Source of the DNA: Endocarpon pusillum Z07020
Taxonomy: Eukaryota > Ascomycota > Eurotiomycetes > Verrucariales > Verrucariaceae
DNA length: 64,000 nt
Assembly: GCF_000464535.1 (NCBI RefSeq)
Contig: NW_006916030.1
Span: 119,148 to 183,147, forward strand
Reading direction: 5' to 3'
The notes under the pieces are model-generated. The model saw only the letters and a program-made list of their open reading frames with translations. It made no database searches and was not told where the DNA came from. Position numbers and translations under genes: made by a program. Of this stretch, positions 10,804 through 21,639 are shown piece by piece (position 1 is the stretch's first letter; each line of letters begins with the position of its first letter).

Positions 10804-13800
10804 TCATGCAGATCCTTTGATTGCTTTTCGTGACCGTCGACGACGCACGTGGCGGGGTTCTTCCCATTCACCTTCATCTTCATCTTTATTTGACTGAGAA
10901 TGAGCCACCGAATCAAGCGCGGATGGTAATTTCTGCGGAGACCTGTCCTGCTGAGTGTGAGCTTCCGTATTGGGAGGCGAGGGCAGTTGCCCCGGAGCAC
11001 TGTCCCGCTGGACAGGTAGAGCTGGAAGCCGAGGCGAAGAAACTGCTTCCGGAACTCTCTCCTGCTGGCTTCGAGTCTCGAAGTGTCGAGAAGTGAAAGG
11101 TTCACCTGCCCCCCGATTTTGAGGCTGCATATCGAGAGGGTGAGACGGTCTAGCTTGAGCACCTGTGCTCTGACCCTGCACTCCTGCCAGGCCGGACGGA
11201 AATTGTCCGCCTTGATCCACGTTTCCTTGGCCTTGGCCCGCCTCATGGCGAGGAGCTTGGGAACTTGGAACCTCGGAGTAGGGTGGAGCACCACGCCCAT
11301 TTGGTTGAGAGTAAAAGTAGTATTGAGACGGGGAGGATTGAAATGGAGGACCAACGTAAGACTGCTGGACTTGGGGCACGTAAGCTGGAGGAGTGCACTC
11401 TCCTAATTGAGCATATACGAGAAAACTTCGAGCTGGGGCTCCCACAAGGGTAGGAGAGATATCTGTATATACTCCAGCAGGAGTCCAAAATGGGAAGGCT
11501 TGAGTTGCCGAGTGGAGAAGAGGTGGGGGACGATGGGGACGATGTGGACTGGCTTGTGTGTGATTTGGTTGGGTTTGAAGTTCAGGGCCGATTGACTGGG
11601 TTGGAAGAGGCATCGCAGGTTGGCCCAGCGACGGGGAAGACCGAATTGCTCGGTTCAAGGGTGCCATGGGAGGAGACGTGCCGGCTACGTCTAATGCCGG
11701 AGACCTTTGAGGCCCTTGGTGGGCAGATAACATTACACCATGCCGTCCACTTTGAACTCCTCCTTGCGTGGCTTGACCACTCGCTTGATGAGCAACAAGT
11801 CCAGCTCCAACACCTGTTTCCTGGCATTGATCGTCTGAACGGCGACTTGGCTGGCTACCATTAACATGAAGAGCCTGATCACGATCATAACCTGAACGAC
11901 CTGGTGGGAAGAAACTGGGTGCATCAGCAGAAAGCCGTTGAGAAGGGTTTCTGGGCCCGGAAGATGATTGGCCCTTGCTATGCGTGGCACTTGTTGCGGC
12001 ACTCGAAGAGGTCGACCGTGGACTATTTGTAGATTTACTAGTATCGTTAGTCTGTGGTGCTGCACGTAACGTGTTCGACTGAAGCTGAGCAGCGCTAGAG
12101 GCCTGTGGGGCAGTAGAATACCGTCTCTGACGGGTCGCTTGCCGCTGATTTTTAGGATTTTCAACTTCAAGATTGATGCTGGAAGCTGACGGTGAGGGCG
12201 TGGTTGTACCTTGCGGTCCTGTTGATACGGAGGCCTTAGCTGCACCTCTTTCTCTTTCTGGCGTACTTGATTCTTGCGTTGCGACTGACTTTGGAAGTCT
12301 CTCTGCTTCTTGGGCTGGGGATGATATTTGCGCTGCATTTGGTCGTGGCGGTTCTTTTGCCTGTTGAGACTGAATTTTTCTGGACTTTAATGTCGCATCT
12401 GCTGGTTCTATTGTTGCTTGTGACTCACAAGACGTCTTAGCGGTCGTTGATGGTCCATCGTCTGGGTAAGTTTGGGCTGGTCGCCGTGAAACAGAGCTCT
12501 TTTTCGCAGCGCCTTTTCGCAGCGTCCTTTTAGGGGTTGCAATCACCTCTGATGCTTTTCCTTCTTCCTGAGACCTGGATCGCTGTGGGGGGGCAACCGT
12601 TGTGGCTGAGCCCCCCTCAGTTTCTGAATCCTTCCGGATCGGAGCTACCGCTGATGAGTCAGCTACTCCCTGTGACAGAGGTGGCAAAGATATTGCGTCT
12701 GAGTTTGTTGGTGCTGCTATTCTCCGTGACGGGAGTGACGGTGGCAATACAGCTGACCTTAATGGTCCCATCATCCTTCGTGATCTGGTCAGGGGTCTTG
12801 TTGCCGGTGCACTTGTTAGGGGTTGCCCCCTTGATGGACGCGCCCCTCCTCGTAACTGTAAACATGGTGGCAGTTGCGGTGGAGTTGACCTTGGTTTGTT
12901 GGTAATCACGGCCCTCTGTGTTCGCGATGAGACTTCGCTAGTGGTATTGGCGGGCTCATCTTCATCGACTAGATCGTGCCTTTCCAAATACACATCTACT
13001 AGGGTATCGAGATCATACTCAGGTACCCCCGGACCCATGTTCTTCTTGATCATCAAACGTGCAAGGCGCGCACTTGCTTTCTGACTCACTATATGCATGG
13101 ACGAGTTGATCTTTGTGAGAAGCTGAGTGGCTGTGGTTCGTTTGAGGACGTCTACTCTGAGCATTTCCTCTATTTCAGGCCTGTAATTTTGGATCTCCTT
13201 GCCTAGCTCTTGCATGCAGTTGCACCAGTTGACTCTCTTCATGGCTTCGACAGTCGTCGCTCCGGCTGTCCCAGGCAGCCAACCAGCCATTTCGACGCAC
13301 ACCATGCCGAGGCTCCAGATGTCTACCGCTGCCGTCTGTTTTTGCCCATAGTACATTTCTGGGGCTATGAATTGTAAGCTATCAGTAAGCCCACTAGGAG
13401 GAGGAGATGCACGACTGGCACAACCAAAATGGCCTAGTACGAAGTGGTTGGGAGTATCGGTAGGATTCCCATTGGGATGCTCGATAAGGATATTCTCAGG
13501 TTTGATATCACGATGAATGATATTGACGTCTTGGCTGTGAAGGAAAACCAGCGCTGAGAGCATTTGTGCTAGTACAGTATAATAATACAGTGGAACTATA
13601 AAAAATGCATCTACCAAGTGTCAGCACCAGACGGAGCCTAATTCTTTCGAAGCGAAGTTGACATACCACGGAGCCCTCGCTCTGTTTTCGTACGTTCCAA
13701 CAGAGAAGCAAGGTGTTCTGGGTAGAATTGCATAGGAAGCTCTACACTCCTTGAGAGATCGTCCAAATAACGTGCAGTCCCAGTAACGATAATGTGAGGC

Positions 13801-14100
13801 TGGGAACACCGTCAGTGGCGTCCATCCCAGTCGGGTTTTGTTTGCGGCACTTACTCCATTTCGAACTGCATCAAGTATTTTTAATTCATGCTTGATAGCT
13901 TGTCTCCGTCGCATATCTTCCGCAGGTGAAGCTGGCCTATCGAACACCTTGACAGCCAAGAACCTCTTTGTGCCCACCTCTTTTGCCATATATACTCTGG
14001 CGTGTTTTCCACGACTCACCTCTCGCTCTTTTATGTATGCCTTTCCGATAGAGGAAATGCCCGCCGAAGAAGAAGAACAAGAAGAAGAAGAAGGAGCCAT
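10804..14100 (-). CDS. Protein kinase-fold protein with HFG for DFG and long disordered tail
   Basis: Three exons: 13855-14100, 13667-13799 and 10804-13595, with introns of 55 and 71 nt (GTAAGT/CCCAG; GTATGT/TATAG), giving 1056 aa. The kinase domain covers about residues 22-290: ATP-binding Lys51 (FLAVKVF), helix-C Glu72 (KHELKIL), catalytic loop HRDIKPEN at 154-161, APE at 204-206 and VDIWSLGM. The metal-binding DFG motif reads His182-Phe-Gly, and the glycine loop is degenerate (SRGKHARV). Residues from about 330 to the end are Ser/Pro/Gln-rich and probably disordered, ending in a basic RRRRSRKAIKGSA. The HRD Asp is intact but the DFG Asp is not, so it may be a pseudokinase or a weak kinase. 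The spliced N-terminal exons are supported by the PHIIVTG strand typical after helix C. Confidence 0.85.
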
Positions 14101-16959
14101 ATTACTCGTACTCCTGTGGTGCTGTGAAAGGATTGTCAAGTGATAGGGGGAAGTACCGGATCTGGGCAAGGAACAAACCAAGACCATACAAAATGCACCT
14201 AGATGGGTTTTAGGGGTCTTAGTAAGGGGTATTCATAGTAAGTGAGGGTTCATCTGATAAATACTCCATGTAGGGTCCACGGATCCCTGAAATGCAGCAC
14301 TCAGAAGGTTCAAGTAGTTAGTAAGGAACGTAAGTAGAAGTTGCTGGCCGAGTCAGCGCAGCACCGTAAGATTTGAGACTGCAGGTCAGAGCTGGATCAG
14401 AATTGAGAAGGATGCAGCAATGATTTTTGGGTTTCACGTTTGCTCTGTAAGAGGTGTTGAAGCAGAGTGCCAGCACGGGAGGAAGTCTCAACTAGATCAT
14501 AAACTGCATAGACTCTCTGATTGTTTATGCCGCTTTGCTTCTGATCATGGGTAACCACATGTCTTCAAGGATTACATGCTTCATCGTAGTATCAAATTGT
14601 TAGATGTTTTGGATCTGATCTCCAGTGGTGCCGATTGCCTGTGTTTGAAATGTGGAGGGCAGAAATCGACCCCGAGGCCACTTGAGTGGAAACAATTGGT
14701 GCCGCTCTTGGCATTATCGGGACGACAGAAATGCAGGTATGAGACTGCGGATATTTACTTGCAATGATCATCATTTGTTTTGTACAATATTTAGTGCCAC
14801 GGGCAAGACGCGTCACAGCATTAGTGGCAGCGAAGACATTATAGCGAAACGTACTACTAGTAGTACTTAAGTTAGCAGTTGCCAATGTGGGGCCGGAGGG
14901 CCACAACACTATTTTTACCTCATCTGTTGTGCTCCCACCAGCACACCTCAACTTTCAGCTTCGTCTCTATCTCGCAACGCGGAGTGTATCTTACCATCAA
15001 AGCGGTTTGCCCTTTGCTGGCGAAACAGGAATTGATCCGGGACTTAACAGTCATTTTTCTGATCCGAGCGCGATATATGTGTGTCACTTCTTGCACAGCA
15101 AGGACCGCAAATATGTGGTTTTCTCTGGTTGTCTCATACGAGGAGTCCTTGTCTGCACTTCTTGATTGCTCTTACTGGGCTGGATACAGAAGCTGGTAGC
15201 TAGAATTTGTCAGCAGGCAACGCCAACTCAGAAGCTGGTGATGAAGATAGATTGGCGGCGTCATCGATAGCAATTTATACTTTAGCAGCAGCTCTCCATT
15301 CACCATCTATCATCAAGTATATTCGTCGCCGCAATGTAAGTCATCATAGAGCTAATATATGCCAAATCTTAAACGGCTGAAACATCGATTTTGATACCGA
15401 TTTACCTTTCAATGAATTCGATAACAAGATCGCAGCGGCTGACATATGAATGGAATTCATTCATTGAGACTGCTAACAAAGAATTCTCACCGATTAGCGA
15501 TCGCTAACTAGCTCTTTTTGGAATGGTTGAGCAAGATCGATTGCCAATAGACAGATTTTCAAAGCGGAAGACCCTCCGTTGACAGCTTTGCCAATCCATG
15601 GAGTTTTTCATTGATCCTATACTCAAAGTCAGATACAGGACTCTCGAAGTCTTCCCCCGCGTACAATGCGAGCTCGTCTCTAACGCCTTCTCAACCTGCG
15701 TTTGGTATCTTGTATAAGATATCTAAGATTATCCTTCATTCAACACTACCTTTTTTTCCAAAAAATCTTATTTTAGCCTCAGGCATCACCCAGGTAGACC
15801 ATTCAACCTGTTCAATTGCAATTTTAGGCACATGAAATGGTTGTGAACGACCGGTCTTAGAACAGCGGAGTCATCGACATCGACGCGGACCGGAGTCATA
15901 GTGTTAGGATCTCAGGGGAGTGCAAGGGCAATAGAACAGCAGGGTGTCAGTGGAATGACTTATTGAGCGCAGAGAACTAGAATCTATCTAGAGAGAAGAG
16001 AGATCTAAATACTAAGAGGCCTTTGTGCTATAGAAGAACGTAGAACCTTCTCAGCAGCTGCCAAACAAGGAAGCTGCCAAACAAGAGAATGATCCACCAG
16101 AGTCCTCCTGGCCTTATACCGTGCGTAGGGCTCGGCGGTCATAACACATAGCCGTACCATTCGAGGTGGTTGCCCAATCCCTGTGATGATTTAATTGGAT
16201 AGAGGACCGCTTGACCATGTAGGGACCAGGCTTTTAGCCATTGTTCAAGTTGAGGCCTGAGCGAACCAAGCCCAAGCTTGAGCAATACTAAGCAACGATC
16301 AAAGAACGCAGAGCAAATGTCAGCAATACCACAAGCCTGCTGTTTGGTTTTGCGCACCTCGAGACGGAGCGAGCTACTTGTAGGGCCTGTTAGCACATGG
16401 CAGTTACTGAGGTCATGAGGACAGAAGCATCCTGGCTTCAGAAGTTGAGCGTATGATCTGGCGAACGTGCAGCATGCGCAAAAGCCCAACGAAAGGGCGG
16501 AACCAGCAACATCTAAGTCAAACCTACTCACGCGGTCATGGCTATGACAGCTGTCCATGGAATTACAAGACTTGGAGGCGCGTCATGCGAGTATATAAAT
16601 TCAACAAGCTTTAGTGCCAAGCAGAGGCTGTACAATTCTCACAGACACATAATCAACAAAGAGCGAGCAAACGACTCTGGGGCGGAGGAGTCAGAAGTCA
16701 GAGTGATCTATGGTCTGTGACAGGAGGTGGCACTCCTATCGAGGAATATAAATCACCTGTTGGCTCTGTTGCTGTGGCTTTCATTTCCTATAACCTCACG
16801 AACAATAAATCAATCATTACCGTTACCAATCGAGCACAACCACTAAACAGGTTCACCCCTCTATCGCTTTGGAGTATTCACAACCATATTTCCCTCTTCA
16901 TCTTCAACTCCTGCAAGCTAGTCACTTCAAACTCCCATTATTCTTTGCAGTAGGCAAAG
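14101..16959. other. Gene-poor region with solo LTR
   Basis: About 2.9 kb without a supported gene. It contains the solo LTR listed separately and a perfect 16-bp palindrome, GTACTACTAGTAGTAC, at 14851-14866. Open frames at 14592-15199 and 16139-16558 show no domain; the latter runs into the LTR. Confidence 0.5.
15902..16146. mobile_element. Solo LTR, 245 bp, with CATAG target duplication
   Basis: The stretch begins TGTTAGG and ends CATAACA, so it has the TG...CA ends and a short TGTTA/TAACA inverted repeat of retroviral-type LTRs. It is flanked on both sides by the perfect 5-bp direct repeat CATAG (15897-15901 and 16147-16151), as integrase leaves at insertion. No internal retrotransposon sequence follows, so this is a solo LTR left by recombination between two LTRs. 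The TGTTA start is common in Ty1/copia-type elements, but the superfamily cannot be decided from an LTR alone. Confidence 0.82.
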
Positions 16960-17220
16960 ATGTGCGCCACGTGGGCCAACGCTACAGCGGCCGAGACAGA
17001 GCCCGCCAACAACGCCCCTATCAGAGAGATCGTCGATCTTCAAAGCAAAGACGCCAAGCCTGCTCCCGCTGACAATGCAGGAGCACCTATGGGAGCCAGA
17101 TTTTTTAGTGCTATCCGTGGAGGACGAATGATCGATTTTCGTAACGACAACAGGAGATGTCCAAAATGCGGTGCTTCCGTCCTCAAGGGTCAGAGGTGCT
17201 GCGGGCAGATTGTCACATAA
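16960..17220 (+). CDS. Possible small protein with Cys-rich C-terminus
   Basis: An 86-aa open frame with a good ATG context, not recognised as a known family. The last 22 residues read CPKCGASVLKGQRCCG, a zinc-ribbon-like Cys cluster (CxxC then CC). The first half is Ala/Asn/Pro-rich. A coding interpretation is plausible because the frame ends neatly after the Cys cluster, but the gene is short and stands alone. Confidence 0.4.
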   Translation: MCATWANATAAETEPANNAPIREIVDLQSKDAKPAPADNAGAPMGARFFSAIRGGRMIDFRNDNRRCPKCGASVLKGQRCCGQIVT

Positions 17221-18144
17221 ACTCAGCACGAGCCAGAGTCATACTATTTCCATATTCACAACTGGGCTAGTCGTGCTAACTTTATCATCACTTGGTCTCA
17301 GGGTGTAAGCTGTGCAAGACTATTGTCTATGACTCTGCACACATTTTCGGACCCAGTTTATGCCGTCTGCCAGAGCGCTGGCGGGATATTTGCTATGGGA
17401 AATCTGCTTGTGCCCAACTATGTTGCAAGTCATGTTGGCTCTCCGCCGCACAAGATATCAAATATGGTGGAACCTTTGGAACTTGGCAAACCATAGGATA
17501 GTTCAACCAGGAGCTCAGATCTATTAGCTTTGGGATTTGATGCTAGGTGTAGTGATCATTCAGTGGAACTTATTTACACAAGCCATTTACTGGACAAGAT
17601 CATTGCACATAGTCGCACATAGTCGGCTGTGGCTCGCTGTAATCGCTAACTGAGTCCGGAGGAAACTTAACTACTTAGTACATGGTGACAGTAGGTAGCA
17701 CTACTACTAAAAGCACCGCTAACTACTCCATACTAACTACTAACTACTAGTGGTAAGTGGTACCATACTATTCCTACTTAGTAGTATGCCTCTCCACTGC
17801 CAAGACTTGGCCCGGCCGCTAGGCTACATCCGAGAGCTACTAGCCGCATTGGAAAATGTAAACACCGGAGTTGAAAAACAGTCTGTGAGTCCAAGCTTTG
17901 CGAACTTCTACAGCAGTGGTACTCGAGTAAATATCTGACGGCGAGGACTTCTCTATGCAAGTTCTTGCGTGGCGGTAATGCTCTTGACACTTACACTCGT
18001 TTGACTCGTGCTTGCTGATCTTCACTTCCCTTCTCTTTGTACCTGTTTACCACATCTTCCAGATTGCGCAGAGGTGTTGGATGGTGAATAGTGCCTTGCG
18101 AATTCGGACTTGAGCGGCGAAGCAAAAATCGGCCGACCGAGAAC
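17221..18144. other. Intergenic upstream of the Cyk3 gene
   Basis: No gene seen. Around 17690-17790 the sequence is built of short CTAACTACT, ACTACTAG and TACTTAGTAG words that read similarly on both strands. The last 150 bp lead into the Cyk3-type start. Confidence 0.45.
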
Positions 18145-21100
18145 ATGGCTTCTACTCCCCCAGAACTTCCGACACGGTTTCCCTGCTGGTGTAGAGCGGT
18201 GTACTCTTGGGGAGGAGAAACAGACAAGGACCTTGGATTCATTGAGGGTGATTTGATCGAATGTCTCAATGCTGGAGATGGATCGTGGTGGGTTGGGAGA
18301 CTGCGGCGAGATCGGCGGATGATGGGATCCTTTCCTTCTAACTTTGTAATTGTCCTCGATGAGAGCTTTCAACCTGCCAGCAGAGCTTCCAGTCCGATGC
18401 CTGAATCAAGTCCGCAAAAGAGCGCTGCCGCCAACCAAAATCGAGCAGCCAGTCCTCAGCCACCGAAACAGAAGCCCTCCGCATGCCGAAAGCCCTTTCA
18501 GGGTTACAAAAAAGCTACCTCACCAGGAATTCAGGCACAAAATAATTCTGTGCCATCCCTAACACAAGAGCAGGAGGAACGCTATGATCCTCGGAATCCG
18601 CCTTCAACCGTACTCTGGGCGCAGGGGTCACATTCTCGAGGTCCATCTCGATCGCCGTCACCAATGCCACTGGCAGACTTGAGCTCTTCACCACCCCCTC
18701 CACCACCACCTCATCGAGTGGCTATTGCCAGCCATCGAGGTCGGGCTCCATCTCCGCTTCCTCAGCACACCTACCGTAAACCACAGGACTTTGCGCGGAC
18801 GCCGTCTCCAGATATCGCATCGTTGAATGGTCATACCCCGCCCATGGTTAGAGACGCGATGGATGATGTGATGTCTTCACTCGATGATATGGGTATGACA
18901 AGGCAGGCGCCACAACCACAAGCACCTTTCAATCCTTGGTCTCCAGAAGCTTTCCATGATCTTCACCAACCCCGGTCGGCGAGACCGAATGCAAGACCAG
19001 TAACCTCGCTTGGGCTTGGACCTGCTGGAAGTGACTTCTCGGAACGGTACCAAAACAGCAGCCGCCATAACTCACCCGAAAGAGACGGAGAGGGGCCACC
19101 TCAGCTAAGCAATTATGTGCAAAGGATGGAGAGTCGGCTGAGGCAGATGCAGGACGAAAAAATGGGTAGCAGCACAGAAGAATTTCAATACCAGGAAAGT
19201 AGCCAACCACCCGCCGTTCCCGCAAAAGACTTGCCCTGGAGCTCACATTCAGTCTCATCTAAGGGTCATCAGCGACCATCAATGAAGAACAGAAAATCCG
19301 CCTACGAACTTGATCGAACGTATACTACCAAGTCCAGCACTACTAATTCATCAAGTGGAGTGCGGAGCAATGCCACCAATACCTCGAGCACCACATCCAT
19401 GACAAGCCAGAGTGTGTTCTCAGCGGGGGGTATCAGCGCAACAAGCGCAGGTAGCTTAGCAAGGCGAAACAAATTGGGCAGTCTCAACAGACGACCTGTG
19501 ACTTCTAATGGCACTCGAGGCCATGAGCTGAGACCACAAACGCCGTTGACAGGCATATCGTATCATTCGAGCCATAACTCGAGACACGGTGCGAAATCAG
19601 CGGTGGGATGGGAAAATCCAAGCACATTCGGCACATTCGGCGGTGGCGCTGGTGGCCTGGGCGGTCTTACCACACCGAAGGTCAAGAAGACTGGATTTTT
19701 CAAGAAGCTGATTGATGGCTCCAAGACGGTTGCGGCGAGTGCAAGAAGCAGCATTGCTGTAAGCCAAGCCGCATCTGGCCCTCCATCACCGCCGAAGAGG
19801 AGGTTGAACAACGGCATCACGGGCATTGCTGGGGGAATTGCAGCCACCAACCACGCTCAAGATGCGGCCAAAGAGATGGGTCTCGGAGGAGGCAACATTG
19901 GCTGGGTCAACGTTCGTCGAGACGTGAACCGATCGAACACTCCTGGACCAATGGAATTGCAAGAACGTGCTGACCGGTGCCAAATGTACGACCATCCCGT
20001 CATCTATCCTATTGACGAGCTCTATGAGACGGCCGAAGGGGACGAGGGTGCCGATGGCCATCCAGTGATGGACGCATTCCAGATGAGTAACCCAATGTTC
20101 ACCGGTGTCGACAAAGCCGCCAGATTCATCACATCCCTCCCGCCCATGATCACCCCAGCTTCCCTTGCACAAGGCTACGTCTGCCGCCCGCATCGAAGCG
20201 ACGTCCAACGCCTCCGCGCAATCTTCACCTGGGCCAGCGAAAGAATAGCGTGGGACGAGGACTTTGACGGCGAGATTGACGCACGGCGAGTCATCCAGAG
20301 CAAACGCGGCTGCAGCCACGAAGTTGCAGTTCTGGTATATGAAATGTGCAGCGCGATTGGCATCCACGCCGAAGTGATCCGCGGCTACCTCAAAACACCG
20401 GGAGAAGATCTCGACCTGGATGCCTCGACCCACCGACCGAACCACTACTGGAACTGCGTGATCGTCGACAACGAATGGCGCATGCTAGACTGCTCCCTCG
20501 CCTCACCCACCAACCCCAAACGCAGTCTCTACTCCTCTGTCTCCCCCTCCATCGCCGAACCATTCTACTTCCTCACCCTCCCCTCCCAGCTCTGCTACAC
20601 ACACGTCCCAACCAACCCAATGCACCAACACATCGTCCCCCCCATCCCGCCCGACACCCTCCTCTCCCTCCCCTGCGCTCTACCCGCTTACTTCCGCCAA
20701 TCCCTGCACCTAAACGGCTACAACACCTCGCTCATCCGGCTGGAAAACCTCGAACTCGCAACCCTTACCCTCACCGTACCGCCCGACATCGAAGTCGTAG
20801 CCGAAATCGAAACCAAATCCTACCTCCACGATTCGGACGGCGACCTCTACGAAAACGGCGACGCCACCGTGCGCAAACGCGCCCTAGCCCAGGCGTCGTG
20901 GTATTCTTCCTCCGCTCCCGCAAACTCGTCAGCCGCGGCCTTATTGAGCAAACGCTACACGATCAAAGCCGTGCTCCCGCCCTCGGAACCGCAGGGGATG
21001 CTCAAGATCCACGCCGGAAAACGAGGTCTCATGCACAGCAGCAAGGACATTCCGCACCCGTTGGCCCTAGCGGTCCCGATCTATCACACGGGAGATAATC

Positions 21101-21639
21101 CTCAGTATGAGTTTTTGGTCCGACATCCGACGCCGCATGCGATGAGGCAGGATCTGTATGTGCAGCAGCCGCAGTGCCGGGTGCTGGGCTGGGGCGAGAC
21201 TTTTGTATTTGCGGTGAGGCAGCATGGTGCGAGCGTTGTTTCTGCAGCTACTGGCGACGAGGCCGGCGGTCTAGGGCTGGCGAGGCCGCCGAGTCCGAAT
21301 CCCTTGATGAGGCCCGGCAGCGCGATGAGCATGCTGAGCGCCTCTGTGGCCGGGGGTTCGGAGCAGGGGAGTTCGATCGTCAACGCCGGTGCCGCTGGGG
21401 GAGTCAGGGTCAAGGATAAGCCGGCCAAACTCGCGGTGCAGAGTCCCGGCGGGAAGATCCTGAGGTTGAGCCGCAAGCCGGATCTCACGTCCCGAGGTGG
21501 TGTTGGAGGTGCGGAAGAGGTCCAGGGCAGTGTGTGGGAGACGGTGGTCAAGGTCCAGGAGAAGGGCGTTTGGAGGGGTCTCGTGCTGGCGGACCGGAGC
21601 GCCAGGTGGTGTGTTTGGGGGGAGTGGGAGTGCGTGTGA
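18145..21639 (+). CDS. cyk3: Cyk3-type cytokinesis protein (SH3 + transglutaminase-like)
   Basis: Single exon, 1164 aa, starting MASTPPELPTRF (the frame is open upstream only from a GTG). An N-terminal SH3 domain covers about residues 12-73 (CRAVYSW, FIEGDLIE, GDGSWWVGRL, GSFPSNFV). A long Ser/Pro-rich linker with a polyproline run (near 195) follows. A transglutaminase-like domain at about 690-800 holds RGCSHEV (Cys723), NHYWNCV (His767) and RMLDCSLA (Asp782). This order of domains is that of Cyk3, which acts at the actomyosin ring and septum in yeasts. Fission yeast Cyk3 is reported to need its transglutaminase domain while lacking the active site; here the Cys-His-Asp set appears present. 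The region from about 20,100 onward is clearly more GC-rich than the linker. Confidence 0.9.
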   Translation: MASTPPELPTRFPCWCRAVYSWGGETDKDLGFIEGDLIECLNAGDGSWWVGRLRRDRRMMGSFPSNFVIVLDESFQPASRASSPMPESSPQKSAAANQNRAASPQPPKQKPSACRKPFQGYKKATSPGIQAQNNSVPSLTQEQEERYDPRNPPSTVLWAQGSHSRGPSRSPSPMPLADLSSSPPPPPPPHRVAIASHRGRAPSPLPQHTYRKPQDFARTPSPDIASLNGHTPPMVRDAMDDVMSSLDDMGMTRQAPQPQAPFNPWSPEAFHDLHQPRSARPNARPVTSLGLGPAGSDFSERYQNSSRHNSPERDGEGPPQLSNYVQRMESRLRQMQDEKMGSSTEEFQYQESSQPPAVPAKDLPWSSHSVSSKGHQRPSMKNRKSAYELDRTYTTKSSTTNSSSGVRSNATNTSSTTSMTSQSVFSAGGISATSAGSLARRNKLGSLNRRPVTSNGTRGHELRPQTPLTGISYHSSHNSRHGAKSAVGWENPSTFGTFGGGAGGLGGLTTPKVKKTGFFKKLIDGSKTVAASARSSIAVSQAASGPPSPPKRRLNNGITGIAGGIAATNHAQDAAKEMGLGGGNIGWVNVRRDVNRSNTPGPMELQERADRCQMYDHPVIYPIDELYETAEGDEGADGHPVMDAFQMSNPMFTGVDKAARFITSLPPMITPASLAQGYVCRPHRSDVQRLRAIFTWASERIAWDEDFDGEIDARRVIQSKRGCSHEVAVLVYEMCSAIGIHAEVIRGYLKTPGEDLDLDASTHRPNHYWNCVIVDNEWRMLDCSLASPTNPKRSLYSSVSPSIAEPFYFLTLPSQLCYTHVPTNPMHQHIVPPIPPDTLLSLPCALPAYFRQSLHLNGYNTSLIRLENLELATLTLTVPPDIEVVAEIETKSYLHDSDGDLYENGDATVRKRALAQASWYSSSAPANSSAAALLSKRYTIKAVLPPSEPQGMLKIHAGKRGLMHSSKDIPHPLALAVPIYHTGDNPQYEFLVRHPTPHAMRQDLYVQQPQCRVLGWGETFVFAVRQHGASVVSAATGDEAGGLGLARPPSPNPLMRPGSAMSMLSASVAGGSEQGSSIVNAGAAGGVRVKDKPAKLAVQSPGGKILRLSRKPDLTSRGGVGGAEEVQGSVWETVVKVQEKGVWRGLVLADRSARWCVWGEWECV

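Noticed and set aside
16139..16558. Minus-strand frame of 139 codons starting MDSCHSHDR
   Set aside because: Its stop lies inside the solo LTR, and a GTGAGT after the ninth codon gives no sensible spliced continuation.
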